Shown here: positions 42,504 to 51,264 of the stretch, in pieces
Position numbering within the stretch: the first letter of the stretch is position 1
Layout of the letters: each line of letters opens with the position of its first letter
Assembly: GCF_000513095.1 (NCBI RefSeq)
Contig: NZ_BAUT01000007.1
Location: 41,607 to 105,606 of the forward strand
Length of the DNA: 64,000 nt
Reading direction: 5' to 3'
Source: Halalkalibacter wakoensis JCM 9140
Lineage (GTDB): Bacteria > Bacillota > Bacilli > Bacillales > Bacillaceae_D
Program-made: the position numbers and the translations under genes
The notes under the pieces: model-generated
The model's input: only the letters and a program-made list of their open reading frames with translations
What the model was told of the DNA's origin: nothing
Databases searched by the model: none

Positions 42504-43034
42504 ATGCTGAACAAATTAGCTAAAGCTATGCTTATCTTTCTCATTGTGGTTCACTCTGTTGTGCTAGTAAGCGATGGTGATGCTCATGCCAAATTACAAA
42601 ACCATACCCAAAAAGAAGATGTTGCTGAAGGAACTCAATACATCCCAGCTGAAAAAGCGATCAAGCAGTTTGAAAGAGAACAAGGAAGAAAAGTAAATCT
42701 ACCAAAAAAGATGCCTTTTCGGCCAACACATAAATTTGGACAACTCACAAAAGATGGAGACTTGAGGTTACATTATTTACGAGTGCTGAATAAACCTCAT
42801 CAAGACTTTTTATTTTCAATTATGTCTCCAGAAAACAAAATTGAGAAACACATTTCACCTGAAGATAAAATAGTCACACTAAAGGACGGCACAAAAGCTT
42901 ACTTTCATCAAAGTGAAGAAGGTCATACATTAGCGTTCGCAAAAAAGGGATGGGGATATCTCTTATCGGGAAGTACTAAAAGCTCAAAAAATTATCATTT
43001 AGAGCAACTCATAGAAATGGCAGAATCTATATAA
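42504..43034 (+). CDS. Secreted hypothetical protein
   Basis: A 176-residue protein with a signal peptide ('AKAMLIFLIVVHSVVLVSDG', likely cleaved after AHA near residue 29). The mature part has a repeated lysine-rich pattern and ends 'YHLEQLIEMAES', as in Bacillus proteins of the DUF4367-like type, but that similarity is weak. TTGGGGGT precedes the ATG at 42504. The function is unknown. Confidence 0.65.
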   Translation: MLNKLAKAMLIFLIVVHSVVLVSDGDAHAKLQNHTQKEDVAEGTQYIPAEKAIKQFEREQGRKVNLPKKMPFRPTHKFGQLTKDGDLRLHYLRVLNKPHQDFLFSIMSPENKIEKHISPEDKIVTLKDGTKAYFHQSEEGHTLAFAKKGWGYLLSGSTKSSKNYHLEQLIEMAESI

Positions 43035-43035
43035 T

Positions 43036-43076
43036 AAGCCTGCCTGAGAAATCAACTCAGGAAGGCTTATCTTTTC
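43036..43076. terminator. Convergent terminator
   Basis: AAGCCTGCCTGAG/CTCAGGAAGGCTT stem between two convergent genes, with a T-rich run on the plus side. Confidence 0.75.
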
Positions 43077-43077
43077 A

Positions 43078-43827
43078 TTACACTTTTACCATGTTTATAT
43101 TTTGAATTAGCTTCTCAGCTAAACTATTGTATATTTGAGCCAATTGGTGGTCTTCGGTAATTAGTACTGCAGGATCACCATTTTCTTGTGGATTCGTTAT
43201 AGGAATGTTAGCAAGTAATTCCGTTCCCAACCGTTCTGCTAGCGTTTGGCCTCCGCCCTTACCAAAAAGGTGATAAGTTTCATTTGAATGAGGGGGGGCA
43301 AAGTAGGACATGTTCTCAATTATGCCGACAATCGTATGATTTGTTTGTTTTGCCATCATTCCTGCACGCTCAGCCACATGAACGGCATTAGGATGAGGAG
43401 TTGTCACAATAAGTTCTTGGCATTTTGGTAATTTATGATGAAGATCAAGAGCAATGTCTCCCGTACCTGGTGGCAAATCTAAAATGAAATAGTCTTGTTT
43501 GCCCCATATGACATCATCGAAGAAATGGTCAATCATTTTCCCAAGCATCGGTCCTCTCCAGACGACAGGACCGTTCCCTTTAAGTAAAAAACCCATGGAC
43601 ATAACCGTTATATTTTCATGACCAACAGGAATGATTTTGTTGTTCATTGTCTTTGGTTTTGACTTAATTCCTAATATTTTAGGGACGCTGTATCCATATA
43701 TATCTAGATCAATCAGGGCGACCTTTTTTCCAAGATTGGCTAAAGATAATGCGAGATTAACGGCAACCGTTGATTTACCAACACCGCCTTTTCCACTTGT
43801 GATAGCTATTACGTTTCCAGATAACAT
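43078..43827 (-). CDS. Mrp/NBP35-type P-loop ATPase without the Fe-S cysteines
   Basis: A 249-residue MinD/Mrp ATPase with the deviant Walker A 'GKGGVGKSTVAVN', 'LIDLDIYGYSVPK' and 'VWRGPMLGKMIDHF'. It lacks the N-terminal DUF59 domain of full-length Mrp/SalA. The C-terminal CPHC motif that binds the bridging cluster is replaced by 'APPHSNE', so no cluster can form there. Related short forms may serve as chaperones for metalloenzymes. A perfect Fnr box upstream suggests a role in anaerobic enzyme maturation. Confidence 0.85.
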   Translation of the reverse strand: MLSGNVIAITSGKGGVGKSTVAVNLALSLANLGKKVALIDLDIYGYSVPKILGIKSKPKTMNNKIIPVGHENITVMSMGFLLKGNGPVVWRGPMLGKMIDHFFDDVIWGKQDYFILDLPPGTGDIALDLHHKLPKCQELIVTTPHPNAVHVAERAGMMAKQTNHTIVGIIENMSYFAPPHSNETYHLFGKGGGQTLAERLGTELLANIPITNPQENGDPAVLITEDHQLAQIYNSLAEKLIQNINMVKV

Positions 43828-43874
43828 ATAATCACTCCTTTGCTACTAGTGTAACTGGTTTATTTCAAACAAAC

Positions 43875-43890
43875 TGTGATGAGTATCACA
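43875..43890 (-). promoter_or_regulatory. Fnr box of the Mrp-like gene
   Basis: TGTGA-TGAGTA-TCACA, perfect consensus. On the minus strand TACACT (43848-43853) is at the distance for -41.5. Confidence 0.8.
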
Positions 43891-43911
43891 TATAATTGAG
43901 TGGGAAACAAA

Positions 43912-43945
43912 AAAATGAGACTGACATATAGTCAATCTCATTTTC
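43912..43945 (-). terminator. Terminator after fnr
   Basis: On the minus strand AAAATGAGATTGAC/GTCAGTCTCATTTT is followed by TTTGTTT. Confidence 0.82.
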
Positions 43946-43947
43946 GC

Positions 43948-44664
43948 TTACATTCTACATATTTCTAACGGACAGTTTTCACAATGACATATGTCTTTCA
44001 ATGCGTCTAGATCGTGTATAAGGAGGTACCCTTTTTCTTGACTAATGATTTTTTTGGAACGTAAATCAGATAACATTCGATTTACACTTTCTCTAGTCGC
44101 ACCAATATATTCGCCTAATTCACCGTTTTTCACCTTTTTCGTTAAACGAATTCCATCTTTTACTTCCTCACCATAGGAGTTAGCCATTCGAATCATCGTT
44201 GAGCATAATGCCCCAAGCTTGCCATGGAACGTTAAGTCACGCAATTTTGATTGTGTAATTTGGTTTAAAAGAGCCGTCCACTTTAAAAACTCAACCGCAA
44301 TTTCACCATGCTGCCATAATAGAATTTCTAAGTCTTTTTGTTGGATAACTCCAATTGTACAATCTGTTAATGCAACAGCATTGTAACTATATTTGATAGA
44401 CATGAAACTACTCATTTCTCCAAACAAATCTCCACGATCAAACATGTTTAAAATATATTCCTTGCCATCTGATGTACCCTTTATTTGTTTAACATTGCCT
44501 TCTTTTATATAAAACAGCTTATCGGCTGTATCGCCTTCCCAAAATAAATACGTTCCTGCTTCGACTTGTTGCTCATACATAATACCAGTTAAAGCCGTTA
44601 ATGTCTTTTCTGAAAGGTGAAATGTATTTTGGTTAATGCTACGTTCTATCGTTAAGTTTGTCAT
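43948..44664 (-). CDS. fnr: Anaerobic regulator Fnr (Crp family, [4Fe-4S])
   Basis: A 238-residue Crp/Fnr regulator. The N-terminal barrel ('GTYLFWEGDTADKLFYIKEG', 'FDRGDLFGEMSSF') is followed by a helix-turn-helix with recognition helix 'ATRESVNRML'. The Bacillus-type cluster motif is at the C-terminus: Cys228-x2-Cys231-x4-Cys236 (plus Cys226). Asp143 in 'KLRDLTF' corresponds to the fourth ligand known in B. subtilis Fnr. An Fnr box at -41.5 with a perfect TATAAT shows autoactivation. It probably controls all Fnr boxes in this window. Confidence 0.95.
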   Translation of the reverse strand: MTNLTIERSINQNTFHLSEKTLTALTGIMYEQQVEAGTYLFWEGDTADKLFYIKEGNVKQIKGTSDGKEYILNMFDRGDLFGEMSSFMSIKYSYNAVALTDCTIGVIQQKDLEILLWQHGEIAVEFLKWTALLNQITQSKLRDLTFHGKLGALCSTMIRMANSYGEEVKDGIRLTKKVKNGELGEYIGATRESVNRMLSDLRSKKIISQEKGYLLIHDLDALKDICHCENCPLEICRM

Positions 44665-44721
44665 AGTAAAATCCCCCTAACACTGATTATCCTTATTATA
44701 AAAGAAATTGAATTTGAAAAA

Positions 44722-44737
44722 TGTGATAAAAATCACA
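44722..44737 (-). promoter_or_regulatory. Fnr box of fnr (autoregulation)
   Basis: TGTGA-TAAAAA-TCACA, perfect consensus. On the minus strand a perfect TATAAT (44695-44700) lies exactly at the distance for -41.5. Confidence 0.92.
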
Positions 44738-44776
44738 CTTAACTAAATTAGGCTTGCCACGATTAAAATTTTAAAC

Positions 44777-44792
44777 TGTGACAGACTTAACA
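44777..44792 (+). promoter_or_regulatory. Fnr box of the MobA-like gene
   Basis: TGTGA-CAGACT-TAACA, 9 of 10 consensus bases, with TATAGT at 44814-44819 giving a -41.5 position. Confidence 0.7.
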
Positions 44793-44842
44793 GTTTTCAA
44801 TTGCTTTTAGTTTTATAGTTAAAGTCAAAGGAGGTGAAAGAG

Positions 44843-45460
44843 ATGCAGCTTACAGGCGTCATCTTAGATAGTGAGAGCTATAAATTAAAGAACGAACAAC
44901 TAATTGGTTTACTTCCATTTGGTGAGAAGACGATCATTGAAAAACAGGTGTCAGAAATGAAAAAGATTTGTGATGAAGTGATATTAGTTACAAATGATCC
45001 ATATGTATATTTGCCGTTGTTTGGAAACAGCATACGGATCATCACAGATTATTATAGAGGAGCAGGGACATTAAGTGGTATGCATGCAGCCTTATCTTTA
45101 TCAAAGAATCAATCATTATGGCTTGCTACTTCAAATATGCCTTTTCTAAATTCTGAGGTTATGGTTGAAATGATGAATGTAAAAAACAATACAACAGATG
45201 TTCAAATAGTAATTCCTGGTTTAAGTGGAGATTTACAACTGTATCATAGCTTGTATGACCGGTCTTGTCTTAAATTAACTCAGCAATTAATAGATGAAGA
45301 GAATCATAGTTTGATGAAGATAATCGAAAGAGCTTCCTTTAAAGTCATAAATTTACATGAAAGTCACGCGACAATAGATACTATTGATTTTTCGTACCGA
45401 ATAAAAAATGAAGATGATTACGATAGAGCACTTCAACTAAATATCAATCATGCTTATTAA
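44843..45460 (+). CDS. MobA-like molybdenum cofactor guanylyltransferase, divergent
   Basis: A 205-residue nucleotidyltransferase fold related to MobA, which attaches GMP to molybdopterin. The middle is typical ('DEVILVTNDPYVY', 'DYYRGAGTLSGMHAALSLSK', 'LATSNMPFLN'). The N-terminal loop, normally GGxSxRMGxDK and essential for GTP binding, reads 'GVILDSESYKLKNEQL' and lacks all key residues. It may be inactive, or a specialised partner of the neighbouring molybdoenzyme. The ATG at 44843 has AAAGGAGG eight bases upstream. Confidence 0.75.
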   Translation: MQLTGVILDSESYKLKNEQLIGLLPFGEKTIIEKQVSEMKKICDEVILVTNDPYVYLPLFGNSIRIITDYYRGAGTLSGMHAALSLSKNQSLWLATSNMPFLNSEVMVEMMNVKNNTTDVQIVIPGLSGDLQLYHSLYDRSCLKLTQQLIDEENHSLMKIIERASFKVINLHESHATIDTIDFSYRIKNEDDYDRALQLNINHAY

Positions 45461-45474
45461 TAGGATTAGCTTGA

Positions 45475-45522
45475 AAACGAGATACCTCACTACTGTTCAA
45501 TAAAATGGGATCTCGTTTTTTT
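45475..45522 (+). terminator. Terminator after the MobA-like gene
   Basis: AAACGAGAT/ATCTCGTTT stem with a long loop followed by TTTT. Confidence 0.65.
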
Positions 45523-45561
45523 GTATTTTCTTTTTTATTTCTGAGGGTTTTCAATACTTAG

Positions 45562-45576
45562 TCACATCAAATGTGA
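45562..45576. promoter_or_regulatory. Everted TCACAT/ATGTGA palindrome
   Basis: TCACAT-CAA-ATGTGA lies 6 bp upstream of the Fnr box of the molybdoenzyme operon. The half-sites are those of Fnr but in everted order. A similar site precedes the second narK-like gene. Confidence 0.4.
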
Positions 45577-45581
45577 GGAAA

Positions 45582-45597
45582 TGTGACGTATCTCACA
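45582..45597 (+). promoter_or_regulatory. Fnr box of the molybdoenzyme operon
   Basis: TGTGA-CGTATC-TCACA, perfect consensus, with TACAAT at 45619-45624 giving a -41.5 position. Confidence 0.9.
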
Positions 45598-45666
45598 GTT
45601 AAACGTTTTGAGAAAACCTACAATAAACCTATCAAACAAAGAGCTACAGAATAAGGAGTGGCAGAA

Positions 45667-46803
45667 ATGAACCAAATAGAAAAATCGTTTTATTCTAAAG
45701 CAAGTATGTATTCTTTTGTCGTAGTAATGATTTTAATTTTATTAATGTGGATCGGGACCGGGCAATTTTCACATGTTGACATGATGTTATTTGGTTACTT
45801 AATTTCATCTTTTGTTTTTGCAATTGGGATGACCATACGATTATGTGCATGGGCTGTTCGACCTGCAACACATCAAGTATTAAAAAGAAGTATCAAAAAT
45901 ATGAAAAAGAAAAATCGAGTGAAGAGAAATTGGAAAGCCATCGCGAAAACCGCTTTTGACAATATTATTCTTCAGAAATTCATATTCAAACGAGGCATTT
46001 ATCGAGGAATTATGCACTGGTTAATTGCGTGGGGCTGTATCGGGTCATTTGCTATTACATTTGGTCTAACGTTTGGATGGATGCATTTTAAACTCATTGA
46101 TCCAGTAACATATCAAATAGTCGTAATGGGAATTCCGACTATTACGATGGAAGCAAATGGTATTTTCGCTGAGCTCGTCTACAATGGACTGAACATTACA
46201 GCCATGATGGTGTTAATTGGTGTAACAATGGCACTAATCAGACGTTCTCGCAACCAAGATGTAAAGGTAACACAGCGTATTGAATTTGATTTATTTCCTT
46301 TATATATCTTGTTATGGGTGACTGTATCAGGTTTATTGCTTACAGTTTCATATAAATTCTTAGGTGGCTGGATGCACAATTATTTAGCATTAATTCACCA
46401 GATTACGGTCGTCATTTTCTTAGTCTATTTCCCATTTGGAAAACTATTTCACCTTCCTGTCAGACCATTGGCTACTGCTGTACCGATGAACTATCAAGAA
46501 GTGGTAGGGATAGATACAAGAAGCTGTAAGTCTTGTGAAGCTCCTTATAGCAATGATGATCAAATAGCGGATGTTAAAGAAATACTTGGAGCTCAAAGTT
46601 TTGATCTTCAATTAGCAGATGGCTCCTACCTTGCAGATTATTGCCCGAGCTGTCGTCGGAAGATTCGTGTTATGAAACAATTAAACATTTCTACAAATCT
46701 ACCTTCTCCTAACGGACCAGTTCCAACGAACAACGGAATCCATATTCCAGGATTCGGACAAAAAAGAGAAGAATCATACTATGAAAAAACGGGGGACGAA
46801 TAA
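45667..46803 (+). CDS. Membrane cytochrome b-like subunit with C-terminal cysteine pairs
   Basis: A 378-residue membrane protein with six predicted segments (about residues 12-30, 40-60, 114-136, 172-192, 207-226 and 236-256). Candidate heme b histidines are His117, His237, His244 and His262. A soluble C-terminal tail has two CxxC pairs (Cys287/290 and Cys326/329), which could bind a metal or an Fe-S cluster. It probably takes electrons from menaquinol and passes them to the ferredoxin and molybdopterin subunits that follow. AAGGAG lies eight bases before the ATG; the next gene starts 1 bp after the stop. Confidence 0.8.
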   Translation: MNQIEKSFYSKASMYSFVVVMILILLMWIGTGQFSHVDMMLFGYLISSFVFAIGMTIRLCAWAVRPATHQVLKRSIKNMKKKNRVKRNWKAIAKTAFDNIILQKFIFKRGIYRGIMHWLIAWGCIGSFAITFGLTFGWMHFKLIDPVTYQIVVMGIPTITMEANGIFAELVYNGLNITAMMVLIGVTMALIRRSRNQDVKVTQRIEFDLFPLYILLWVTVSGLLLTVSYKFLGGWMHNYLALIHQITVVIFLVYFPFGKLFHLPVRPLATAVPMNYQEVVGIDTRSCKSCEAPYSNDDQIADVKEILGAQSFDLQLADGSYLADYCPSCRRKIRVMKQLNISTNLPSPNGPVPTNNGIHIPGFGQKREESYYEKTGDE

Positions 46804-46804
46804 A

Positions 46805-48925
46805 ATGAGCGAATTTCTAGTTAAAGATGGTGTGAAAAACTTACAAAAACCTGGCGAGAAATTAGTAACAACCCACTGCTGTTATTGCGGAATGCAATGC
46901 GGAATGCACATTCGCGTAAATGAAAAATCAGGTAAAGTTGTCGGGGTTGAACCACGTTATGATTGGCCCGTTACATTAGAAGATGTGTCCAAAAGGAGTA
47001 ACAGCCTATCAAACAGTTAATCACAAAGAACGAATTTTAAAACCATTAATTAAAAAAAATGGACAGTTTGTTGAATCATCTTGGGAAGAAGCGTATGACT
47101 TAATCGAAAAGAATTTTAAAAGACTTCAAAAGAAGCATGGAAACGATGCGGTCGGTGTCTTTGGCGGTGTATCAATGACCAATGAAAAGTGCTATTTAGT
47201 AGGAAAATATGCTCGTGTTGGACTTGGAACGAGATTTCTAGATTATAATGGTCGATTCTGCATGTCATCAGCTGCAGGAGGATTAATGAAAACGCTAGGA
47301 ATTGACCGTGGCTCAAGTTTACCACTGCCAGAATTTGAACATACAGACTGTATTTTCATGGCAGGTTCCAATACTGCTGAATGTCATCCGACAATGATTC
47401 AATGGCTATGGAAAGCGAAAGACAAAGGAGCCAAATTAATCGTCGCTGACCCGCGTGAAACACCTACAGCTAGAGTGGCTGATGTACATTTAGATTTGAA
47501 ACCAGGAACAGATTCAGCATTAGCAAATGGGTTGATGCACGTCATTATTGAAGAAGGGTACGTAGATACAGAATTCGTTAAACAACGCTGTAATAACTAT
47601 GAAGAGCTTAAAGCAATGGTGAAAAAATTCACCCCTGAATATACAGCAGAAATTACGGGGGTCGATAAAGAAAAAATCATCAAAGCAGCACATATATACG
47701 GAAAATCACCTCGTTCCATCGTAACCTTTTGTCGCGGTGTTGAGCAGCAAAACAAAGGGGTAGACAATGTTACTCTTTATACGTCCATGGCTTTAATTCG
47801 CGGGCAAATTGGAAAATTCGCATCAGGAATTGCAACGATTACGGGTCAAGGAAATGGTCAAGGCGGTCGTGAACACGGACAAAAAGCAGATGCGCTTCCT
47901 GGCTACCGCAAAATCGATAATCCAGAACACGTTAAATACGTTGCTGGAGTATGGGGAATCAAACCAGAAGACATGCCAAAAGCAGGGGTTTCTGCTTATG
48001 AAATGTTTGATGAAATTCAAAATGAGAACATTCGTGCGATGCATATTATGTGCAGCAATCCTGCCGTATCTGCACCGAACCTTGAACATATTTGGAATGG
48101 ATTAAAAAAACTAGAATTTTTAGTTGTCAGCGATTTCTTTATGTCCGAAACAGCTGAGTTTGCTGATGTGATCCTGCCAACTACAACTTGGCAGAGGATG
48201 AAGGGACGACAACTAATTTAGAAGGTCGTGTGATTCGAATCCGTAAAGTATCTGAACCTTTAGGGGAATCGAAAACAGATTGGCAAATCATGAGTGACAT
48301 TGCAAAACGAATGGGCAAAGGAAAGTTCTTCAATTATGACAACCCTAGACAGATTTTTGAAGAATTACGTCTTGCATCAAAAGGTGGAAAAGCCGATTAT
48401 CACGGAATTACATGGGAGCGAATCGATAAGGAAGATGGTGTATTTTGGCCATGTCCATCAGAAGATCACCCGGGGACACCGACAATGTTTAAGGAACGGT
48501 TCGGTACAGAAGATGGGAAAGCCAATTTAGCAGCCGTTGATTGGGCAGAGCCAGGTGAGGTTCCAACCAAAGAATATCCTCACATCTTAACGACAGGCCG
48601 AGTAGTTTTCCATTATTTATCAGGTACTCAGACAAGACGAGTTGATTTCTTAATGGAACAATGTCCACTTCCATATATTGAGATTCATCCTGAATTAGCA
48701 AGTCAATATAACATCGCGAACAAAGATAAAGTTCAAATTATTAGCCCGCGTTCTGAAATGACGGTCGAAGCAAGAATTACAAAAGCAATTCGAAAGGATA
48801 CCGTTTTTATTCCCTATCACTGGGGGAAAGAGTTGGCGGTTAATCAACTAACGAATCCTGCGTTAGATCCTGTTTCTAGAATGCCGGAGTTCAAAGTAGC
48901 TGCTTGTAAACTTAAAAAAGCCTAA
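46805..48925 (+). pseudogene. Molybdopterin oxidoreductase catalytic subunit (nitrate reductase/formate dehydrogenase type), two frameshifts
   Basis: Three consecutive frames encode one protein of about 706 residues. Part 1 (46805-47020) has the [4Fe-4S] motif Cys25-x2-Cys28-x3-Cys32; the fourth Cys is in 'MCPKGVTAY' at the start of part 2 (46983-48221). Part 2 has 'GRFCMSSAAG', whose Cys is a candidate Mo ligand, and 'SNTAECHPT'. Part 3 (48188-48925) has the C-terminal molybdopterin domain ('LTTGRVVFHYLSGTQTRR'). Breaks are at about 46980 and at 48189 (one G lost in a GGG). There is no Tat signal, so it would act in the cytoplasm. It resembles NasC/NarB and NapA-like reductases; the substrate is inferred from the neighbours. 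Confidence 0.82.
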
Positions 48926-48953
48926 TGAAAAATTCAACTGGAGGTTTCATCGT

Positions 48954-49496
48954 ATGAATAAAATTATGTATCTCGAATTTGAACGCTGTATCGGCTGCCG
49001 CGCATGTCAAGCAGCCTGCCGCGAGTGCGGAGACCATGATGCAAAAGAACGAAACTATGTGGAATATATTGATTTTACAGAGAGCAGACAAACATTCCCG
49101 ATGATGTGTATGCAATGTAAAGATCCAGCCTGTGCAAGAGTGTGCCCAGCTAACGCCATCCAAATTACAGAAGAAGGTGTCGTTTTATCTGCAATGGATG
49201 AAAAATGCATCGGTTGTCGAAATTGCACTTTCGCCTGTCCGTTCGGTATTCCAAAATTCGATTTTGAGGAGAACAAGATGTATAAATGTGACATGTGCTA
49301 CGATCGTTCGAAATACGATATAGCTCCGATGTGTGCATCTGTTTGCCCGAGTGAAGCTATACGGTTCATTGATTTTGACGAAATGCAATCCCTTCGCCGA
49401 CGTCGGACTCAAATGAATTTAATTGAAGGAAAAAAACCAAGTGAACATGATAAATGGAAATACGTACCTGAATTTTTTGGAGTTTATTCAGATTAG
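48954..49496 (+). CDS. Ferredoxin-type electron transfer subunit with four [4Fe-4S] clusters
   Basis: A 180-residue protein with four cysteine groups in the pattern of NarH/HycB/DmsB-like subunits: 'CIGCRACQAACRECG', 'CMQCKDPACARVCPANA', 'CIGCRNCTFACPFGI' and 'CDMCYDRSKYD...CASVCPSEA'. It has no signal peptide, so it would sit on the cytoplasmic side with the catalytic subunit and link it to the cytochrome b. GGAGGTTT precedes the ATG, 28 bp after the previous gene. Confidence 0.92.
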   Translation: MNKIMYLEFERCIGCRACQAACRECGDHDAKERNYVEYIDFTESRQTFPMMCMQCKDPACARVCPANAIQITEEGVVLSAMDEKCIGCRNCTFACPFGIPKFDFEENKMYKCDMCYDRSKYDIAPMCASVCPSEAIRFIDFDEMQSLRRRRTQMNLIEGKKPSEHDKWKYVPEFFGVYSD

Positions 49497-49511
49497 AGAG
49501 GAGGCAAAAAA

Positions 49512-50041
49512 ATGTCTGACATGAAATGCAAACGTGAAAAACATCAAAGTAAGGATGATATGATCAATTTAACAGATAACGTAAGTCGTTTTGACGATTT
49601 AAAATTTAACCGAAGAGCGTTCTTGAAGACAGCTGTAGGAGCAACCGTCGCATTAGGCTATCAACACTGCCTTTCTCTGTTAAAGCGTTTTTAGGAGATT
49701 TTGATGAAGAGAGAGAACTGATTAAAATTGTGAAATTAGATGATTTACCAAAAGGAACATCAGTTACATTCAACTATCCTACCGAAAAGGATCCAGCACT
49801 TTTAATTCATACGAAAACAGGTGAACTAAAAGCATATAACAGCGCATGTACGCATTTAATGTGCCCTGTTTTTTACGAAAAGGAAAGTGAAGTATTGCTT
49901 TGCCCATGTCACCAAGGTTACTTCGACCTAAACAACGGGCACCCCATTGCGGGGCCACCACAAAGAGAATTGCCTCTAATTGAGCTAGAAGTAATGGATG
50001 GAGTCGTGTATGCAGCAGGAAGGAAGATTCGCCATGGCTAA
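49512..50041 (+). pseudogene. Tat-exported Rieske [2Fe-2S] protein, frameshifted
   Basis: The first frame (from 49512) carries a twin-arginine signal 'FNRRAFLKTAVGATVALG'; the rest ('STLPFSVKAFLGDFDEERE' onward) is in another frame, with the shift at about 49655-49670. The Rieske ligands are 'ACTHLMCPV' and 'LCPCHQGYFD', complete with two Cys and two His. If read through, it would be a Rieske protein anchored outside the membrane, an unusual partner for a nitrate reductase-like enzyme. AGAGGAGG precedes the ATG. Its end overlaps the next gene by 8 bp. Confidence 0.82.
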
Positions 50042-50225
50042 AATCATATGCTGGATTATCATCTTTGTCGCACTCGCTTTAAATGTTGTGATGCTACAAT
50101 GGACGATCGAAGCCTATTTAGGACATGAATTCGAACTCATCTACAGATATACGACCGTTGCTTTAGTCTCGTCACTTATCGCATTAGCAACGATGTTTAA
50201 ATGGCGAAAAATTGAGTATAAATAA
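50034..50225 (+). CDS. Small two-helix membrane subunit (63 aa)
   Basis: A 63-residue protein with hydrophobic segments at about residues 3-20 and 38-54. The start overlaps the Rieske stop codon (ATGGCTAA), indicating translational coupling, and AGGAAGG lies upstream. It is probably an accessory subunit of the cytochrome b/molybdopterin complex. No family is recognised. Confidence 0.65.
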   Translation: MAKIICWIIIFVALALNVVMLQWTIEAYLGHEFELIYRYTTVALVSSLIALATMFKWRKIEYK

Positions 50226-50231
50226 TACAGT

Positions 50232-50266
50232 AAAGAGCGCAAGGATGAGTTCCTTGCGCTCTTTCT
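50232..50266 (+). terminator. Terminator of the molybdoenzyme operon
   Basis: AAAGAGCGCAAGGA/TCCTTGCGCTCTTT, a perfect 14-bp stem ending in TTT. Confidence 0.88.
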
Positions 50267-50380
50267 ATAACTGTTCCATACTATAGAGAACATTAACATA
50301 GTCATAATAGTAAATACCGATTTACTTCGTATAAATTCGGTGGTAGGATGAACTAAGCTTTAAGAATGGGGGATTAAATT

Positions 50381-51094
50381 TTGGAAAAAAAAGAACATAA
50401 GATGATACGTTTTTTTGAGCAGCTTAGTGACAAAAACCAGGAACTTATGCTTTCAAAGGGTACGAGGATTACTGCGCAAACAGGTTCTGTTCTTTTTTCA
50501 GAAGGAGATGCCCCTACGTATATATATTTGATTTTGTCAGGGTTAGTCAGATTAAGCAAACTAACGGCTGATGGAAAAGAGTTCTCAGTAAGCCTTCTAC
50601 AAAAAGATGAATTAATTGGTGAAACAGGAATGTTTAACGAGTTGTCTGTTTCTGTAACAGCTACAGTAGAAGAAGATGCCATATTAATACGATATGATCT
50701 TGATACAGTTGAGTCTCTTTTTAAGGAAAATGGAGAATTAGCAGTGACGTTTATGAAATGGTCTTCGATACAAAACCAATCTACACAATCTAAATTTCGT
50801 GATTTGATTCTTTGTGGCAAAAAGGGCGGACTCTACTCAACGCTCATTCGATTCAGCAATTCCTATGGAGTAGAACACAAGGAAGGCATTCTTATTAACA
50901 TTAACCTAACAAATGTTGAGATTGCGAATTATATTGGAACAACTCGTGAAGGTGTCAATCGGATGATGAACGAGTTAAAGAAAGAAAACATTATCTTTTA
51001 TAATGAAAACAACCGGATTGTCATTCGGGATCTTCAATTTCTCAAGGATTTTTTACAATGCGGTGATTGCCCCGTTGAAATATGTACGATATAG
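50381..51094 (+). CDS. Second Fnr-like regulator
   Basis: A 237-residue Crp/Fnr paralogue. It keeps every Fnr-specific feature of Bacillus: Cys227-x2-Cys230-x4-Cys235 at the C-terminus and Asp141 in 'KFRDLIL', the same positions as in B. subtilis Fnr. The recognition helix 'TTREGVNRMM' differs by only one residue from the other Fnr (RESVNR), so both may bind TGTGA-N6-TCACA. The start is TTG after GGGGGATT. No Fnr box was found upstream. It follows the molybdoenzyme operon and precedes a transporter gene. Confidence 0.88.
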   Translation: MEKKEHKMIRFFEQLSDKNQELMLSKGTRITAQTGSVLFSEGDAPTYIYLILSGLVRLSKLTADGKEFSVSLLQKDELIGETGMFNELSVSVTATVEEDAILIRYDLDTVESLFKENGELAVTFMKWSSIQNQSTQSKFRDLILCGKKGGLYSTLIRFSNSYGVEHKEGILININLTNVEIANYIGTTREGVNRMMNELKKENIIFYNENNRIVIRDLQFLKDFLQCGDCPVEICTI

Positions 51095-51264
51095 AAAAAA
51101 AGCAGTTATTAAGTCATCTTAATAATTGCTTTTTTATTTTAGTTATGAAAAGAATGGTACATAAAATAACACATCTTTAAGATACATCTTTTCAACCATA
51201 TGAAAATTGCCTGATACATCAAGTAATAACTCCTATTTCCGTCATTTGGAATATATATTACCTC

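Noticed and set aside
46983..48221. Selenocysteine in the molybdopterin subunit as in FdhF
   Set aside because: The breaks are shifts of frame and not in-frame UGA codons, and the candidate Mo ligand position has a normal Cys codon.
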